64,000 nt of DNA, from contig NZ_JABAOB010000006.1 of NCBI RefSeq assembly GCF_012726295.1, forward strand, positions 186,001 through 250,000, read 5' to 3'. The translations under genes and the position numbers were made by a program. Below, piece by piece: positions 43,114 through 52,481 of the stretch. How positions within the stretch are numbered: position 1 is the first letter of the stretch; every line of letters starts with the position of its first letter. This DNA comes from Chitinophaga sp. Ak27. Lineage in GTDB: Bacteria; Bacteroidota; Bacteroidia; Chitinophagales; Chitinophagaceae. A model generated the notes under the pieces. That model ran no database searches and was not told the DNA's origin. It worked only from the letters and a program-made list of their open reading frames with translations.

Positions 43114-44526
43114 ATGCTGAGATGCTGTTACTGCCTGCTGGCCATGATTTGCCTGTTGGGATTGGTGTTACCCGGAACTGCTGAAGGACAATCTGTACCT
43201 GCAAAGGATAGCAGCTATCTGGTAGTGCGTAACATTGTTATACTGGGAAATAAGAAAACCCGTACCTCTGTTATCGTGCGGGAAATCAGTACGGTGCCCG
43301 GAGATACCATCTATTTCCGGGACCTGGGAGACGTGCTCGAAAGAACACGTAAACAACTGCTTAATACGTCTCTTTTTCTCAATGCCACCGCTAATGTAAA
43401 AAACTGGGAGGGCAACAATGCCGACCTGGTCTTCGAAGTGTGGGAACGTTGGTACACGTTTGCTTTTCCCATCTTTAAGCTGGCTGACCGCAATTTTAAC
43501 CAGTGGTGGGTGGAAAAAAATCATAGCCTTAGCCGGGTAAATATTGGCCTCAGCGGAACCCAGGGAAATCTTACCGGACGCAACGACGAGTTGAATGCTT
43601 CCTTGCAGTTTGGGTATACCCAACGATTTGCCCTCCAGTATAATCTTCCTTACATTGATAAACATTTTCATCACGGGTTGGGTATAATCGCCATCTATAA
43701 ACGTAACCGAGAAGTAAACGACAGCACCAAAGGCAATAAACAACAGTTTTTCCGCAAAGAAGATTTCCTTCGCCAGATCTACCAGGTAGGGCTGAGCTAC
43801 AGCTATCGCAAGGCTATAAATACCAGGCACCAGGTATTTGTAAATTATAACTATGAGAAAGTAGCCGACTCTGTAGCAATCATCAATCCTAATTACCTCG
43901 GAAAAGGCCGTACCAGTGTAAGCTTCCTGGATATCAGCTACCGGATGACCTACATCAAAGCGGATAGCTGGGTATATCCTCTTAAAGGAATGAGTATATT
44001 AGCCGAAGTAGGAAAAAGAGGTATAGGCCCCTGGAATGATATTGATGATATTCATTTCAGGCTAAACGTAGCCAGGTATTGGGAACTACGGCCTAAAACC
44101 TTTGCAGCCCTTGGCTTCCGCGGAATGGCGAAGTTTTCAAATGAACAACCATACATCAATCAACAGGCATTGGGATATAACGATGACTACCTGAGAGGAT
44201 TAGAATATTATGTGGTAGATGGTACCAGCTTCGCTATCCTGAAGTCGACACTCCGGCAGGAATTATTGTCGGTGAAAATAAAGCTGCCCATCGTACCTAA
44301 GAAATTCAGCCAGGTACCTATACGCATTTTTGCCAAAGCCTATGGCGATGCAGGTTATTCTTACAATAAATTTCCGGGCACCAGCTTCCTCAACAACCGT
44401 ATGCTATATACCGGCGGGCTGGGCATCGACATCGTTTCTTTCTATGATACCTGCCTGCGGATCGAGTATAGCTTTAACCAGTTAGGGCAAAAAGGACTAT
44501 TTTTACACACAAGCATAGACATGTAG
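43114..44526 (+). CDS. BamA/TamA-like outer membrane protein (POTRA plus barrel)
   Basis: This 470-aa protein has a signal peptide (MICLLGLVLPGTAEGQ), one POTRA domain (about 36-115: VRNIVILGNKKTRTSVIVRE, FRDLGDVLERTRKQLLNTSLF) and a C-terminal 16-strand-type barrel of about 350 residues (alternating aromatic strands such as QFGYTQRFALQYNLPY). It is shorter than BamA, which is encoded at 47469. It may insert or move proteins at the outer membrane; the client is unknown. ATG 43114 is used; the frame also reads from TTG 43072 but without a better signal. nadK follows by 70 bp. Confidence 0.82.
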   Translation: MLRCCYCLLAMICLLGLVLPGTAEGQSVPAKDSSYLVVRNIVILGNKKTRTSVIVREISTVPGDTIYFRDLGDVLERTRKQLLNTSLFLNATANVKNWEGNNADLVFEVWERWYTFAFPIFKLADRNFNQWWVEKNHSLSRVNIGLSGTQGNLTGRNDELNASLQFGYTQRFALQYNLPYIDKHFHHGLGIIAIYKRNREVNDSTKGNKQQFFRKEDFLRQIYQVGLSYSYRKAINTRHQVFVNYNYEKVADSVAIINPNYLGKGRTSVSFLDISYRMTYIKADSWVYPLKGMSILAEVGKRGIGPWNDIDDIHFRLNVARYWELRPKTFAALGFRGMAKFSNEQPYINQQALGYNDDYLRGLEYYVVDGTSFAILKSTLRQELLSVKIKLPIVPKKFSQVPIRIFAKAYGDAGYSYNKFPGTSFLNNRMLYTGGLGIDIVSFYDTCLRIEYSFNQLGQKGLFLHTSIDM

Positions 44527-44595
44527 TGCCCAATTGCCCTGATAGCGTTGGTCTGTCAACAGGCAGGTAACGGGCCGCTGAAAGCTTAATAAATT

Positions 44596-45486
44596 ATGCA
44601 GGTAGCACTTTATAGCAGGGGATTTATTACTGAAGACATCGCAAACATCCGCTTATTGCTGGAGGAATTGGAGCGGGCAGAGATTGAAGCAATGATTTAT
44701 GAGCCGTTTTTCCGGGTATTACAGCAACATGTCCCTTTTGAAACGACCCCGGTACTGTTTTCCAGTGCGGAGGATTTACCAGGAAAAATCGACTTCTTAA
44801 TGAGTTTGGGTGGCGACGGTACGCTGCTGGACACGGTATGTTATGTTAGGGATACCAATATACCGGTGATCGGTATTAATTTTGGCCGCCTTGGATTCCT
44901 GGCGAGCATTGGTAAAGACGAAATCCATGCGCTGGTGCAGGCACTCCTGAACCGCACCTATGTGGTAGACCAGCGTTCGCTGTTGCATCTTGACGCTAAT
45001 ATTCCCTTATTTGGAGAAGTGCCTTATGCCCTGAACGAATTTACGATCCATAAGAAAGATACCTCGGCTATGGTAAAGATCCATACCTACCTTAATGGCG
45101 AGTTTCTCAATACTTACTGGGCAGATGGGTTAATTGTATCCACCCCCACTGGTTCTACCGGTTATTCACTGAGTTGTGGTGGCCCCATTGTATTCCCGGA
45201 TGCCGGTAATTTTGTGATCACACCGGTGGCGCCCCACAATCTCAATGTGCGGCCTATTATTGTGCCCAACGACAATATCATTTCCTTTGAAGTGGAAGGG
45301 CGCAGCGACCAGTTTCTGTGTACCCTCGATAGCCGGATGGAAACAATTGACAGTACGGTGCAGCTGGCCATAAAAAAAGAACAGTTTAAACTGAGCCTGC
45401 TGCGGCTGGATGACAGCAACTTCCTGCATACCTTACGTAATAAGCTATTATGGGGTATTGATGCCCGTAATACGATTAAAATATAG
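44596..45486 (+). CDS. nadK: NAD kinase
   Basis: NadK makes NADP from NAD and ATP (or polyphosphate). The 296-aa protein has the signature LGGDGTLLD (about 73-81), NFGRLGFLA (about 95-103), ALNEFTIHKKDTSAM and the Gly-rich STPTGSTGYSLSCGGP (about 181-196). The length is standard. It is in a same-strand row from the POTRA/barrel gene to porG. Confidence 0.95.
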   Translation: MQVALYSRGFITEDIANIRLLLEELERAEIEAMIYEPFFRVLQQHVPFETTPVLFSSAEDLPGKIDFLMSLGGDGTLLDTVCYVRDTNIPVIGINFGRLGFLASIGKDEIHALVQALLNRTYVVDQRSLLHLDANIPLFGEVPYALNEFTIHKKDTSAMVKIHTYLNGEFLNTYWADGLIVSTPTGSTGYSLSCGGPIVFPDAGNFVITPVAPHNLNVRPIIVPNDNIISFEVEGRSDQFLCTLDSRMETIDSTVQLAIKKEQFKLSLLRLDDSNFLHTLRNKLLWGIDARNTIKI

Positions 45487-45642
45487 AAATATAAATTATA
45501 TTGCTACATTTACAAATACGTTGTCTGCTGATTGTAACACAAATTATGCCCCATGAGGACTAGGAGCGTCTCGCCAGTTAGCATAATCGTCAGCTATACA
45601 TTAAATAAATCCGGCATTTTAGCGTTTAAGTAGGACTGATTT

Positions 45643-46509
45643 ATGCTGAAATCTTTTTTATATCCTAAATATATCCTCTTTTCCCTGCTGGTAACGGCTG
45701 GTAGCTTATTTGCCGGGCGTGTTTCCGCGCAAAATGAACTGCAATATGTAGGGGAGCTGGGTTTGTCGATCGGAGGCGCCCAATACTTCGGGGACCTGAA
45801 TACCCGTGGAGCACTAAATACTATTAAGCCTGCCATTGGGATCTATTACCGGAAATATATGAACGATTACGTGGGAGTGAGAGCCCATGGCCGTTTTATG
45901 CAACTCGGTTATTCGGATGTGTACAGTAAAAACGAATTTCAGAAGCTGCGCAACCTCAGTTTCAATACTAATTTATGGGAACTGTCGCTACAAGGAGATT
46001 TTAATTTCTTCCGGTTTGAACCGGGTAGTTTATATGAACGTTTTTCTCCATATCTGACAGGGGGCGCCAGCCTTTTTTATTTCAATCCATATACTTACCT
46101 GAACGGGACTAAATATTTTTTACAGCCATTGCGTACGGAGGGGCAGGGAAGTGCCCTGTATCCTGAGCGTAAGCCTTACAGCCTCGTTTCCTATGCCTGG
46201 TTAATCGGGGGTGGCTTTAAGTATAATCTCTCCAAAAAAGTAAATGTGGGGCTGGAGGCTCTTTACCGGTATACCCAAACCGATTACCTGGATGATGTAA
46301 GTACCACTTACGCAGGTCCGGCGGCATTTCCAACATTGCCTGGCGGACAGCCCACGGTGGCGGCCCAGCTGCAGGACAGATCTGGCGTTTATGGCGCCCC
46401 TATAGGGGTAACTGGCCGTCAGCGGGGTAATAGCCGGGATAAGGACCAGTTTCTGACCATTGAGCTGACCATTAGTATTCTTTTTACTTCCTATCACTGT
46501 AAATTTTAA
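45643..46509 (+). CDS. porG: DUF6089 outer membrane protein, PorG-like
   Basis: PorG is an outer-membrane component of the type IX secretion system. The 288-aa protein has a signal peptide (YILFSLLVTAGSLFAGRVSA) and an eight-strand-type barrel: LQYVGELGLSIGGAQYFGDL opens the mature part, and strands RFMQLGYSDVYSKNEFQKL, FSPYLTGGASLFYF and LIGGGFKYNLSKKVNVGLEA follow. It lies upstream of uppS-bamA, as in other Bacteroidota, which supports the call. The gene name is by family and context, not by a search. Confidence 0.8.
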   Translation: MLKSFLYPKYILFSLLVTAGSLFAGRVSAQNELQYVGELGLSIGGAQYFGDLNTRGALNTIKPAIGIYYRKYMNDYVGVRAHGRFMQLGYSDVYSKNEFQKLRNLSFNTNLWELSLQGDFNFFRFEPGSLYERFSPYLTGGASLFYFNPYTYLNGTKYFLQPLRTEGQGSALYPERKPYSLVSYAWLIGGGFKYNLSKKVNVGLEALYRYTQTDYLDDVSTTYAGPAAFPTLPGGQPTVAAQLQDRSGVYGAPIGVTGRQRGNSRDKDQFLTIELTISILFTSYHCKF

Positions 46510-46671
46510 TTTACCGGGAAAATACTTTCTACGGGCAGCCATTAGATACCTGCGAACCACCCGGAAAGTTCGTCGAATTTGCTAAAATCCCCACTGGTAT
46601 TGATTTCGCTGTTAAAACTACGTTAAAAGACCTTCTTGGGCTTTGCTAAAAAAGTCATTACTCTATTTTTG

Positions 46672-46679
46672 TATCTTTG
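46672..46679 (+). promoter_or_regulatory. -7 element upstream of uppS-bamA
   Basis: TATCTTTG, 47 nt before uppS; a TTTG at 46642-46645 is 26 nt upstream, slightly far. A direct repeat ATCTGTTATA follows at about 46691-46712. Confidence 0.5.
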
Positions 46680-46726
46680 CACCCTTTTAGAATCTGTTAT
46701 AATCTGTTATAATACGCCTGACACAA

Positions 46727-47488
46727 ATGAGTTTGAAGGATAAATTGGACTTGCAACGGTTACCACGCCATATTGCCATTATTATGGATGGAAATGGCCG
46801 TTGGGCAAAGGAGCGTGGGCAAGACAGGCTGTACGGGCACCATGAAGGGGTAGAAAGCGTGCGCAACATAGTGGAAACCTGTGCAGAACTTGGAATCGGC
46901 TATCTTACGCTATATGCATTTTCTACCGAAAACTGGGACCGCCCGGTTTATGAGGTGACTGGTATCATGGAATTGCTCGTAAACACCATCCGGCAGGAGG
47001 TGACTACGCTGTCTAAAAATAATATCCGTCTGAGCGTAATTGGCGATATGAACATGCTGCCTCCCCAAGCGCAGCGAGAAATGGAAGAGGCCATCGCCCT
47101 AACCAGCCAAAATACTGGCCTGAATCTCATTATGGCTCTTAGCTACAGTGCAAGATGGGAAATCGTGAATGCAGCCAGGAAAATTGCCCTGGATGTGAAA
47201 AATGGAGCCCTGGACCCTGCAGCTGTGACGCCTGAGGTATGGGAAAAATATCTCTGTACCACCGGCCTGCCGGACCCTGAATTAATGATTCGTACCAGTG
47301 GAGAATGCAGGATCAGTAACTTCCTACTATATCAACTGGCCTATGCGGAGCTGTACTTTACAGACACCCGCTGGCCGGATTTCCGCAATGAACATCTTTA
47401 CCAGGCCATCTTAAATTACCAAACCAGAGAACGGCGCTTTGGCAAAACAAGCGAACAAATTCAGCAGAATGAAGAAATTATTTCCTAA
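46727..47488 (+). CDS. uppS: isoprenyl transferase (undecaprenyl diphosphate synthase)
   Basis: UppS makes the C55 lipid carrier for peptidoglycan and other glycans from farnesyl and isopentenyl diphosphate. The 253-aa protein has IIMDGNGRWAKERG (about 18-31, catalytic Asp), GHHEGVESVR, YAFSTENWDRP and RTSGECRISNFLLYQ (about 199-213). Its stop overlaps the start of bamA by 20 nt, so the two are coupled. Confidence 0.95.
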   Translation: MSLKDKLDLQRLPRHIAIIMDGNGRWAKERGQDRLYGHHEGVESVRNIVETCAELGIGYLTLYAFSTENWDRPVYEVTGIMELLVNTIRQEVTTLSKNNIRLSVIGDMNMLPPQAQREMEEAIALTSQNTGLNLIMALSYSARWEIVNAARKIALDVKNGALDPAAVTPEVWEKYLCTTGLPDPELMIRTSGECRISNFLLYQLAYAELYFTDTRWPDFRNEHLYQAILNYQTRERRFGKTSEQIQQNEEIIS

Positions 47489-50225
47489 GGGCCTACTGGC
47501 TATAGCATTATGTTGCAGTGCAGGCATACGTGTATCCGCTCAGCAGAAAGATACGGTGCCTCCAACGCAGCCACCTGCTAATCCGCCGGCAGTTGCTCCC
47601 ATTAATATGGGTAATCCGCAACAGTACGAAATTGCCGAAATCACCGTTGTAGGTACCCAATACCTGGACAAATCATTACTGCTGTCGCTTTCGGGCCTCA
47701 GTGTAGGCGATAAGGTAACCTATCCGGGGGGCGATCAATTTACCAAGGCCATTCAAAGCCTCTGGTCACAACGTTTATTCGCAGATGTTACCATCTACGT
47801 AACTAAAATCGAAAACGATAAAATCTGGCTGGAAATCGGGTTAACAGAAATGCCCCGTATGTCCTCCTTCTCCTTCAAAGGAATTAAGAAAGCAGAAGCC
47901 GACGATATTACTACCAAAGCCGGTATCCGTAAAGGAACGGTAATTACCCAGGCCCTGAAACAAAATGTGATCGGCGTCGTACATAAATTCTATGCTGATA
48001 AAGGGTTTGGTAACGCTACTGTTAAAATAGAAGAGAGAGCTGATAGCTCCACCGTCAACTCCCGCCACGTAGTGTTCAACGTAACCAAAGGGAGTAAGGT
48101 ACGTACCGAAAATATCAATATCGTAGGTAACTATAATGTAGCAGATAGTAAGATCAAGAAAAGAATGAAGGGTACGAAAGAGCGTTCCCGCTTTACCCTT
48201 CATCCGGATATTGAACATGTATACGTTGACTCACTGGCCCAGGAAGATGACTTCTGGCAAACCTATGGCTTCCTCCAGCCCACAAGGGCGCTGGAAAAGC
48301 TGGATCCCTATTTCCGCTTTAAACTCTTCAGCTCTGCTAAGTTTAATGAAAATAAATACCTGGAAGATAAAGGTAAAGTAGTAAGTCTCTATAACTCCAA
48401 AGGTTATCGCGATGCGGTAATCGTAAGAGATACCGTTTATAAAACCCGTTCTCAGAATCTGAATATTGATATGCAGATCTCTGAGGGTAAAAAATATTAT
48501 TTCGGGGATATCACCTGGAAAGGTAATACCCGTTATTCCGACTCAGTGTTAACGCGCCTCCTGGGTATTAAGAAGGGAGATGTGTATAACCTGGAGTTGC
48601 TGGAAAAAAGAATCGGTAAGCAGATGTCACAGGAAGGCGGCGATATCAGTGGCTACTACATGGATTATGGCTACCTGTTTTTCCAGATCGACCCGGTAGA
48701 AATTGGTATCCGTGGTGATACCATCGACTACGAAATCCGTTTGCGTGAAGGTCCGCAGGCAACGATCAAGGAAGTACGCATTGCCGGTAACGAAAAAACC
48801 AATGAACACGTTATCCGCCGTGAGCTGCGCACCATTCCCGGTGAAAAATTCAGCCGTACAGACCTGATCCGTTCTAACCGTGAAATTGCCAACCTCGGCT
48901 TCTTCAACCCGGAAAAGATCGGAATGAACCCGGTACCTAATGTGCAGGATGGTACAGTGGACATTGACTATACAGTAGAAGAAAAAGCCAACGACCAGCT
49001 GGAATTATCCGCCGGTTGGGGTGGATATATCGGTTTAACCGGTACACTCGGGGTTACGTTTAACAACTTCTCCCTTCGCAACATCTTCAGGAAAGAAACC
49101 TGGGATCCGTTACCAAGTGGAGATGGCCAGAAATTATCTGTGCGTGTATCTTCCAATGGTAAGGCCTACCGTTCTTATAACTTCTCTTTCACTGAGCCGT
49201 GGCTGGGTGGTAAGAAAAGAAACCAGTTTTCTGTGAGCTTCTATAGCAGTTACCAGAATCCATATGCCTATAGTAACTATTACAAGCTGCCCGGAGATAC
49301 CAGCACGTCTGTAGATGGTCACTTTAAGGTATTGGGAGCTTCCGTATCCCTGGGTAAACAATTGAAATGGCCGGATGACTATTTCACCCTGATTTACTCG
49401 CTGAACTACCAGCAGTACAAACTGAAGAACTATAACTACTTTGGTATTGCCGGATTTGAGAACGGTACATCCAACAACGTCAACGTAAAGCTTACGCTGG
49501 CGCGCTCTTCTGTGGATCAGCAGATATTCCCGCGCAGTGGTTCCAACTTTATGCTGTCTGCCCAGTACACGCCGCCTTACTCCCTGTTTAATCCTGACAA
49601 GGACTACAGCAAGGAGCCGGCATCCAAACAATTTAACTTCATTGAGTACCAGAAGTATCGCTTCAATGCAGAATGGTATGTGCCATTAAGCCGTCCGATG
49701 GGTAGCGATAATAAGACGTTTGTATTGAAAGTAGCCGCTAAATTTGGTTATATTGGACGTTATAATAACCGTACTACGTTGTCGCCGTTTGGCCGGTTTG
49801 AGTTGGGTGGTGATGGTCTGAGTAACTTCGCTATTTATGATCGTGATATCATTTCCCAGAGAGGGTATCCGGTGTATTATACTTCCGATCCGAGCGTGAA
49901 TCCTGAAAATGGCCAGCCAGCGAACTATTCCGGGTTTACAGTATTTAACAAATTCGTAATGGAGTTGCGTTATCCATTCAGCCTGAACCCAAGTTCTACC
50001 ATCTTTGGGTTGGCATTCCTGGAGGCAGCCAATGGTTATAAGGATCTGAATGAGTACAATCCGTTCAGGCTGCGTAGATCTGCCGGTATCGGTATGCGTT
50101 TCTACCTGCCTATGTTTGGATTGCTTGGATTTGACTATGGTATTGGGTTCGACCGTCTTACACCCGGAGGTGGCCTGAAGGATGCTGCTAAGTTTACCTT
50201 TATGCTCGGTTTCGAACCAGAATAA
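47469..50225 (+). CDS. bamA: outer membrane assembly factor BamA
   Basis: BamA folds and inserts beta-barrel proteins into the outer membrane. The 918-aa protein has a signal peptide (KGLLAIALCCSAGIRVSAQ), five POTRA domains (about 45-440) and a C-terminal 16-stranded barrel (about 450-918). The POTRA 5 wording IKEVRIAGNEKTNEHVIRRE and YTVEEKANDQLELSAGWGGY at the barrel start are characteristic. ATG 47469 (MKKLFPK) gives the signal peptide; the frame is open 10 codons further up inside uppS. Two Skp-like chaperone genes follow. Confidence 0.95.
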   Translation: MKKLFPKGLLAIALCCSAGIRVSAQQKDTVPPTQPPANPPAVAPINMGNPQQYEIAEITVVGTQYLDKSLLLSLSGLSVGDKVTYPGGDQFTKAIQSLWSQRLFADVTIYVTKIENDKIWLEIGLTEMPRMSSFSFKGIKKAEADDITTKAGIRKGTVITQALKQNVIGVVHKFYADKGFGNATVKIEERADSSTVNSRHVVFNVTKGSKVRTENINIVGNYNVADSKIKKRMKGTKERSRFTLHPDIEHVYVDSLAQEDDFWQTYGFLQPTRALEKLDPYFRFKLFSSAKFNENKYLEDKGKVVSLYNSKGYRDAVIVRDTVYKTRSQNLNIDMQISEGKKYYFGDITWKGNTRYSDSVLTRLLGIKKGDVYNLELLEKRIGKQMSQEGGDISGYYMDYGYLFFQIDPVEIGIRGDTIDYEIRLREGPQATIKEVRIAGNEKTNEHVIRRELRTIPGEKFSRTDLIRSNREIANLGFFNPEKIGMNPVPNVQDGTVDIDYTVEEKANDQLELSAGWGGYIGLTGTLGVTFNNFSLRNIFRKETWDPLPSGDGQKLSVRVSSNGKAYRSYNFSFTEPWLGGKKRNQFSVSFYSSYQNPYAYSNYYKLPGDTSTSVDGHFKVLGASVSLGKQLKWPDDYFTLIYSLNYQQYKLKNYNYFGIAGFENGTSNNVNVKLTLARSSVDQQIFPRSGSNFMLSAQYTPPYSLFNPDKDYSKEPASKQFNFIEYQKYRFNAEWYVPLSRPMGSDNKTFVLKVAAKFGYIGRYNNRTTLSPFGRFELGGDGLSNFAIYDRDIISQRGYPVYYTSDPSVNPENGQPANYSGFTVFNKFVMELRYPFSLNPSSTIFGLAFLEAANGYKDLNEYNPFRLRRSAGIGMRFYLPMFGLLGFDYGIGFDRLTPGGGLKDAAKFTFMLGFEPE

Positions 50226-50291
50226 TGTGAAAATAAATTATATATTGCAAGTTTAACCGTTGTTTTGGTTTTGCAAAAAATCCATTGTAGC

Positions 50292-50807
50292 ATGAAAAAA
50301 ATATTTATTACGGCCGCTATAATATTGGCTATGGGCGGTGCAGCAAGTGCACAGCGCTATTGTGTGATAGATACAAAGTATATACTGGAGAGTATTCCTG
50401 AGTATAAGGACTCCCAGAAGAAACTGGATGCCGTTGCTGACCAATGGCAGAAGGAGATTGACGCCAAGTTCCAGGAAGTGGATAAGATGTATAAGTCTTA
50501 CCAGGCGGAGCAGGTGATGCTGACAGAAGAATTAAAGCGTAAAAGAGAAGACGAGATCGTAGCCAGAGAAAAAGAGGCAAAGGATTTGCAGAAGAAGCGT
50601 TTCGGTTACGAGGGCGATCTTTTCAAGAAGCGGGAGGAATTGGTAAAACCTATCCAGGACAGGATTTACAATGCTGTACAGAAGCTGTCTGCCAGCAGGA
50701 TGTACGACTTTGTACTGGATAAGGCGAGCGGAGCTACTGTTATATTCTATGATCCCAAGATTGATAAGAGCGAAGAGATCTTAAAGTCTCTCGGAGTGAA
50801 GAAGTAA
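50292..50807 (+). CDS. OmpH/Skp family periplasmic chaperone
   Basis: This 171-aa protein has a signal peptide (MKKIFITAAIILAMGGAASA) and a long coiled-coil (about 40-130, very Lys/Glu-rich) between short beta parts (CVIDTKYILESIPEYK and VILFYD-type strand near the end). Skp trimers carry unfolded outer-membrane proteins to BamA. It lies 66 bp downstream of bamA. ATG 50292 is preferred over an upstream in-frame ATG at 50265 because the signal peptide then starts normally. Confidence 0.92.
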   Translation: MKKIFITAAIILAMGGAASAQRYCVIDTKYILESIPEYKDSQKKLDAVADQWQKEIDAKFQEVDKMYKSYQAEQVMLTEELKRKREDEIVAREKEAKDLQKKRFGYEGDLFKKREELVKPIQDRIYNAVQKLSASRMYDFVLDKASGATVIFYDPKIDKSEEILKSLGVKK

Positions 50808-50865
50808 GGCGTATACCTATTTTTTAACTATAAGTATTTAAATTTTTTTAAACACAGACAACATC

Positions 50866-51375
50866 ATGAAGAAGTACGTAATTATTGCTTTTGTGGCGGT
50901 TACCGGTTTGTTCAGCGTGAATGCAATGGCACAATCCAAAGTAGCGCATATCAATGCACAGGCACTGGTGGCCAGCATGCCAGAAGCTAAAAAGGCAGAA
51001 ACTGATTTGCAGACTTATGCACAGAGCCTGGAAGCTGATGGTAAAGCGCTGGTAGACGAGTATACTAAGAAAATGAAGGAATTTGATGACAAGGCGGCTA
51101 CAATGACCGACAACATAAAAGAAATCAAAGGTCGTGAAATCCAGGATGCACAGAAACGTATCCAGGACTACCGTGAAGCAGCTGAACAGAAAGTACAGGC
51201 TAAACAGTCTGAGCTCCTGAAACCTATCTACGATAAAGCCCGTAAAGCGATCGAAGATGTGGCAAAAGAAAAAGGTTATGGTTATGTAATCGACAGTTCT
51301 TCTGGTATGTTGCTGGTTTCTCCTGCAGCAGATGATATCCTGGCCCCTGTAAAGGTTAAACTGGGTATTAAATAA
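50866..51375 (+). CDS. OmpH/Skp family periplasmic chaperone (second copy)
   Basis: This 169-aa protein has the same plan as its neighbour: signal peptide (VIIAFVAVTGLFSVNAMA), KVAHINAQALVASMPEAK, a coiled-coil from about 40 to 120 and the end YGYVIDSSSGMLLVSPAADD. The two Skp genes are adjacent but clearly different in sequence, so this looks like an old tandem duplication. A terminator follows. Confidence 0.93.
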   Translation: MKKYVIIAFVAVTGLFSVNAMAQSKVAHINAQALVASMPEAKKAETDLQTYAQSLEADGKALVDEYTKKMKEFDDKAATMTDNIKEIKGREIQDAQKRIQDYREAAEQKVQAKQSELLKPIYDKARKAIEDVAKEKGYGYVIDSSSGMLLVSPAADDILAPVKVKLGIK

Positions 51376-51392
51376 TTTAATTTTTTAATATT

Positions 51393-51428
51393 AAAGGTGG
51401 AATGTGGTGAAAACTGCATTCCACCTTT
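51393..51428 (+). terminator. terminator after the second skp gene
   Basis: AAAGGTGGAATG (51393-51404) is the exact reverse complement of 51417-51428, 12-nt loop; only a weak T run follows. Confidence 0.7.
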
Positions 51429-51475
51429 ACATTTAAGAATTCGTATTTTAATTTTACTTTTCAAATATTTTCTGC

Positions 51476-51483
51476 TACCTTTG
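51476..51483 (+). promoter_or_regulatory. -7 element upstream of rpmH
   Basis: TACCTTTG matches TAnnTTTG, 69 nt before rpmH; it would drive rpmH-rnpA-yidD. Confidence 0.5.
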
Positions 51484-51552
51484 CCTTCCGTTTTAAAAAA
51501 CAATCCTTTAATCCGGGACTTTTAGTAGTACAGGTAAAAACAAAAAAAAGAA

Positions 51553-51708
51553 ATGAAACGTACTTTTCAACCGCATAACAGACGCAGAAAGAGCGTTCAC
51601 GGCTTCAGAAAGAGAATGGAAACTGCTAATGGCCGTAAGGTATTGGCTTCCCGTAGAGCAAAAGGTCGTAAGAAGCTGACTGTTTCCGACGAGCGTAAGC
51701 TGAAATAA
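51553..51708 (+). CDS. rpmH: 50S ribosomal protein L34
   Basis: The 51-aa basic protein [20 protein letters not shown] (first 20 residues) is an unmistakable L34, with the conserved [19 protein letters not shown] and an end [12 protein letters not shown]. Other bacteria often keep it next to rnpA, as here. A purine-rich AAAAAAAAGAA tract precedes the start. Confidence 0.97.
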   Translation: MKRTFQPHNRRRKSVHGFRKRMETANGRKVLASRRAKGRKKLTVSDERKLK

Positions 51709-51733
51709 TTATAGTAGCTAAATACTATTTGCC

Positions 51734-52114
51734 ATAAAAACTTATTCTTTTAGCAAGGAAGAAAGGTTAAAAAGCAGAAAACTTATTGAAACGCTTTTTC
51801 GTGAAGGAAAAGCGTTTTCTGTTTTTCCATACCGCGTGGTTTACATGCCCCTTAAAACGCCATGTAAATACCCCGTGCAGGTAGGTTTTAGCGCTACTAC
51901 CCGCAGATTCCCCCATGCGGTAGATCGTAACCGCATCAAACGCCTGGGGCGCGAAGCCTGGCGCCTCCAGAAGCATACATTATACGACCATCTCCGGTTA
52001 CACTCGCAGCAGCTCGCTGTTTTCCTCATCTATACCGACAAAAAAATAGCCGATTTTTCGACCCTGCAAGACAAAATTTCAGTAATTTTAAAGAAGTTGC
52101 AAAACAGCATTTAG
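51734..52114 (+). CDS. rnpA: ribonuclease P protein component, non-standard start
   Basis: RnpA is the protein subunit that helps the RNA of RNase P mature tRNA 5' ends. The C-terminal part is plain: QVGFSATTRRFPHAVDRNRI and IKRLGREAWRLQ carry the RNR-type motif. The family N-terminus (YSFSKEERLKSRKLIETLFR, then GKAFSVFPYRVVYMPL) is also in frame, but no ATG, GTG or TTG occurs between the stop at 51719 and GTG 51836. That GTG would remove the conserved first third. I therefore start at the AUA at 51734 (read M-K-T-Y-S) for 126 aa; AUA 51722 is an alternative. Initiation at AUA is rare, so a sequence error cannot be excluded. Confidence 0.75.
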   Translation: MKTYSFSKEERLKSRKLIETLFREGKAFSVFPYRVVYMPLKTPCKYPVQVGFSATTRRFPHAVDRNRIKRLGREAWRLQKHTLYDHLRLHSQQLAVFLIYTDKKIADFSTLQDKISVILKKLQNSI

Positions 52115-52117
52115 CCT

Positions 52118-52193
52118 TTAGCGGTTAGCTTTCCGGCTGATTGCAACCTGTTAGTCAAATACTTTTTTAATGGCTACAAGCTGACCGCAAAAA
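52118..52193. repeat. imperfect inverted repeat after rnpA
   Basis: TTTAGCGGTTAGCTTT (about 52119-52134) is roughly the reverse complement of AAGCTGACCGCAAAAA (about 52178-52193), with a long AT-rich loop. The wording resembles the AAGC repeats elsewhere, but the match is weaker. Confidence 0.4.
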
Positions 52194-52200
52194 GTTGATT

Positions 52201-52431
52201 ATGAATCGTGTAGTTCGCTGGTTGAGTTATCCTTTTATCCTCCTGATAAAAATCTATCAATGGTTTATCTCGCCCCTGTTGGGCAGTAAATGCCGCTATA
52301 CGCCCACCTGCTCACAGTATGGGTTGGAAGCATTTAAAAAATATGGACCTTTCAAAGGCGGCTATCTCACCATAAAGCGTATCTTGTCCTGCCATCCCTG
52401 GGGTGGTCACGGATATGATCCGGTACCCTGA
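52201..52431 (+). CDS. yidD: membrane protein insertion efficiency factor YidD
   Basis: This 76-aa protein has the amphipathic/hydrophobic start [20 protein letters not shown], then [19 protein letters not shown] (three conserved Cys with the later [14 protein letters not shown]). YidD assists YidC in inserting inner-membrane proteins. rpmH-rnpA-yidD is the standard order; yidC is not in the window. ATG 52201 is used. Confidence 0.93.
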   Translation: MNRVVRWLSYPFILLIKIYQWFISPLLGSKCRYTPTCSQYGLEAFKKYGPFKGGYLTIKRILSCHPWGGHGYDPVP

Positions 52432-52481
52432 GTAAGGCTGCCGGCCGCCAACTTTATCACTCATCTTATATACTCTGCTGC

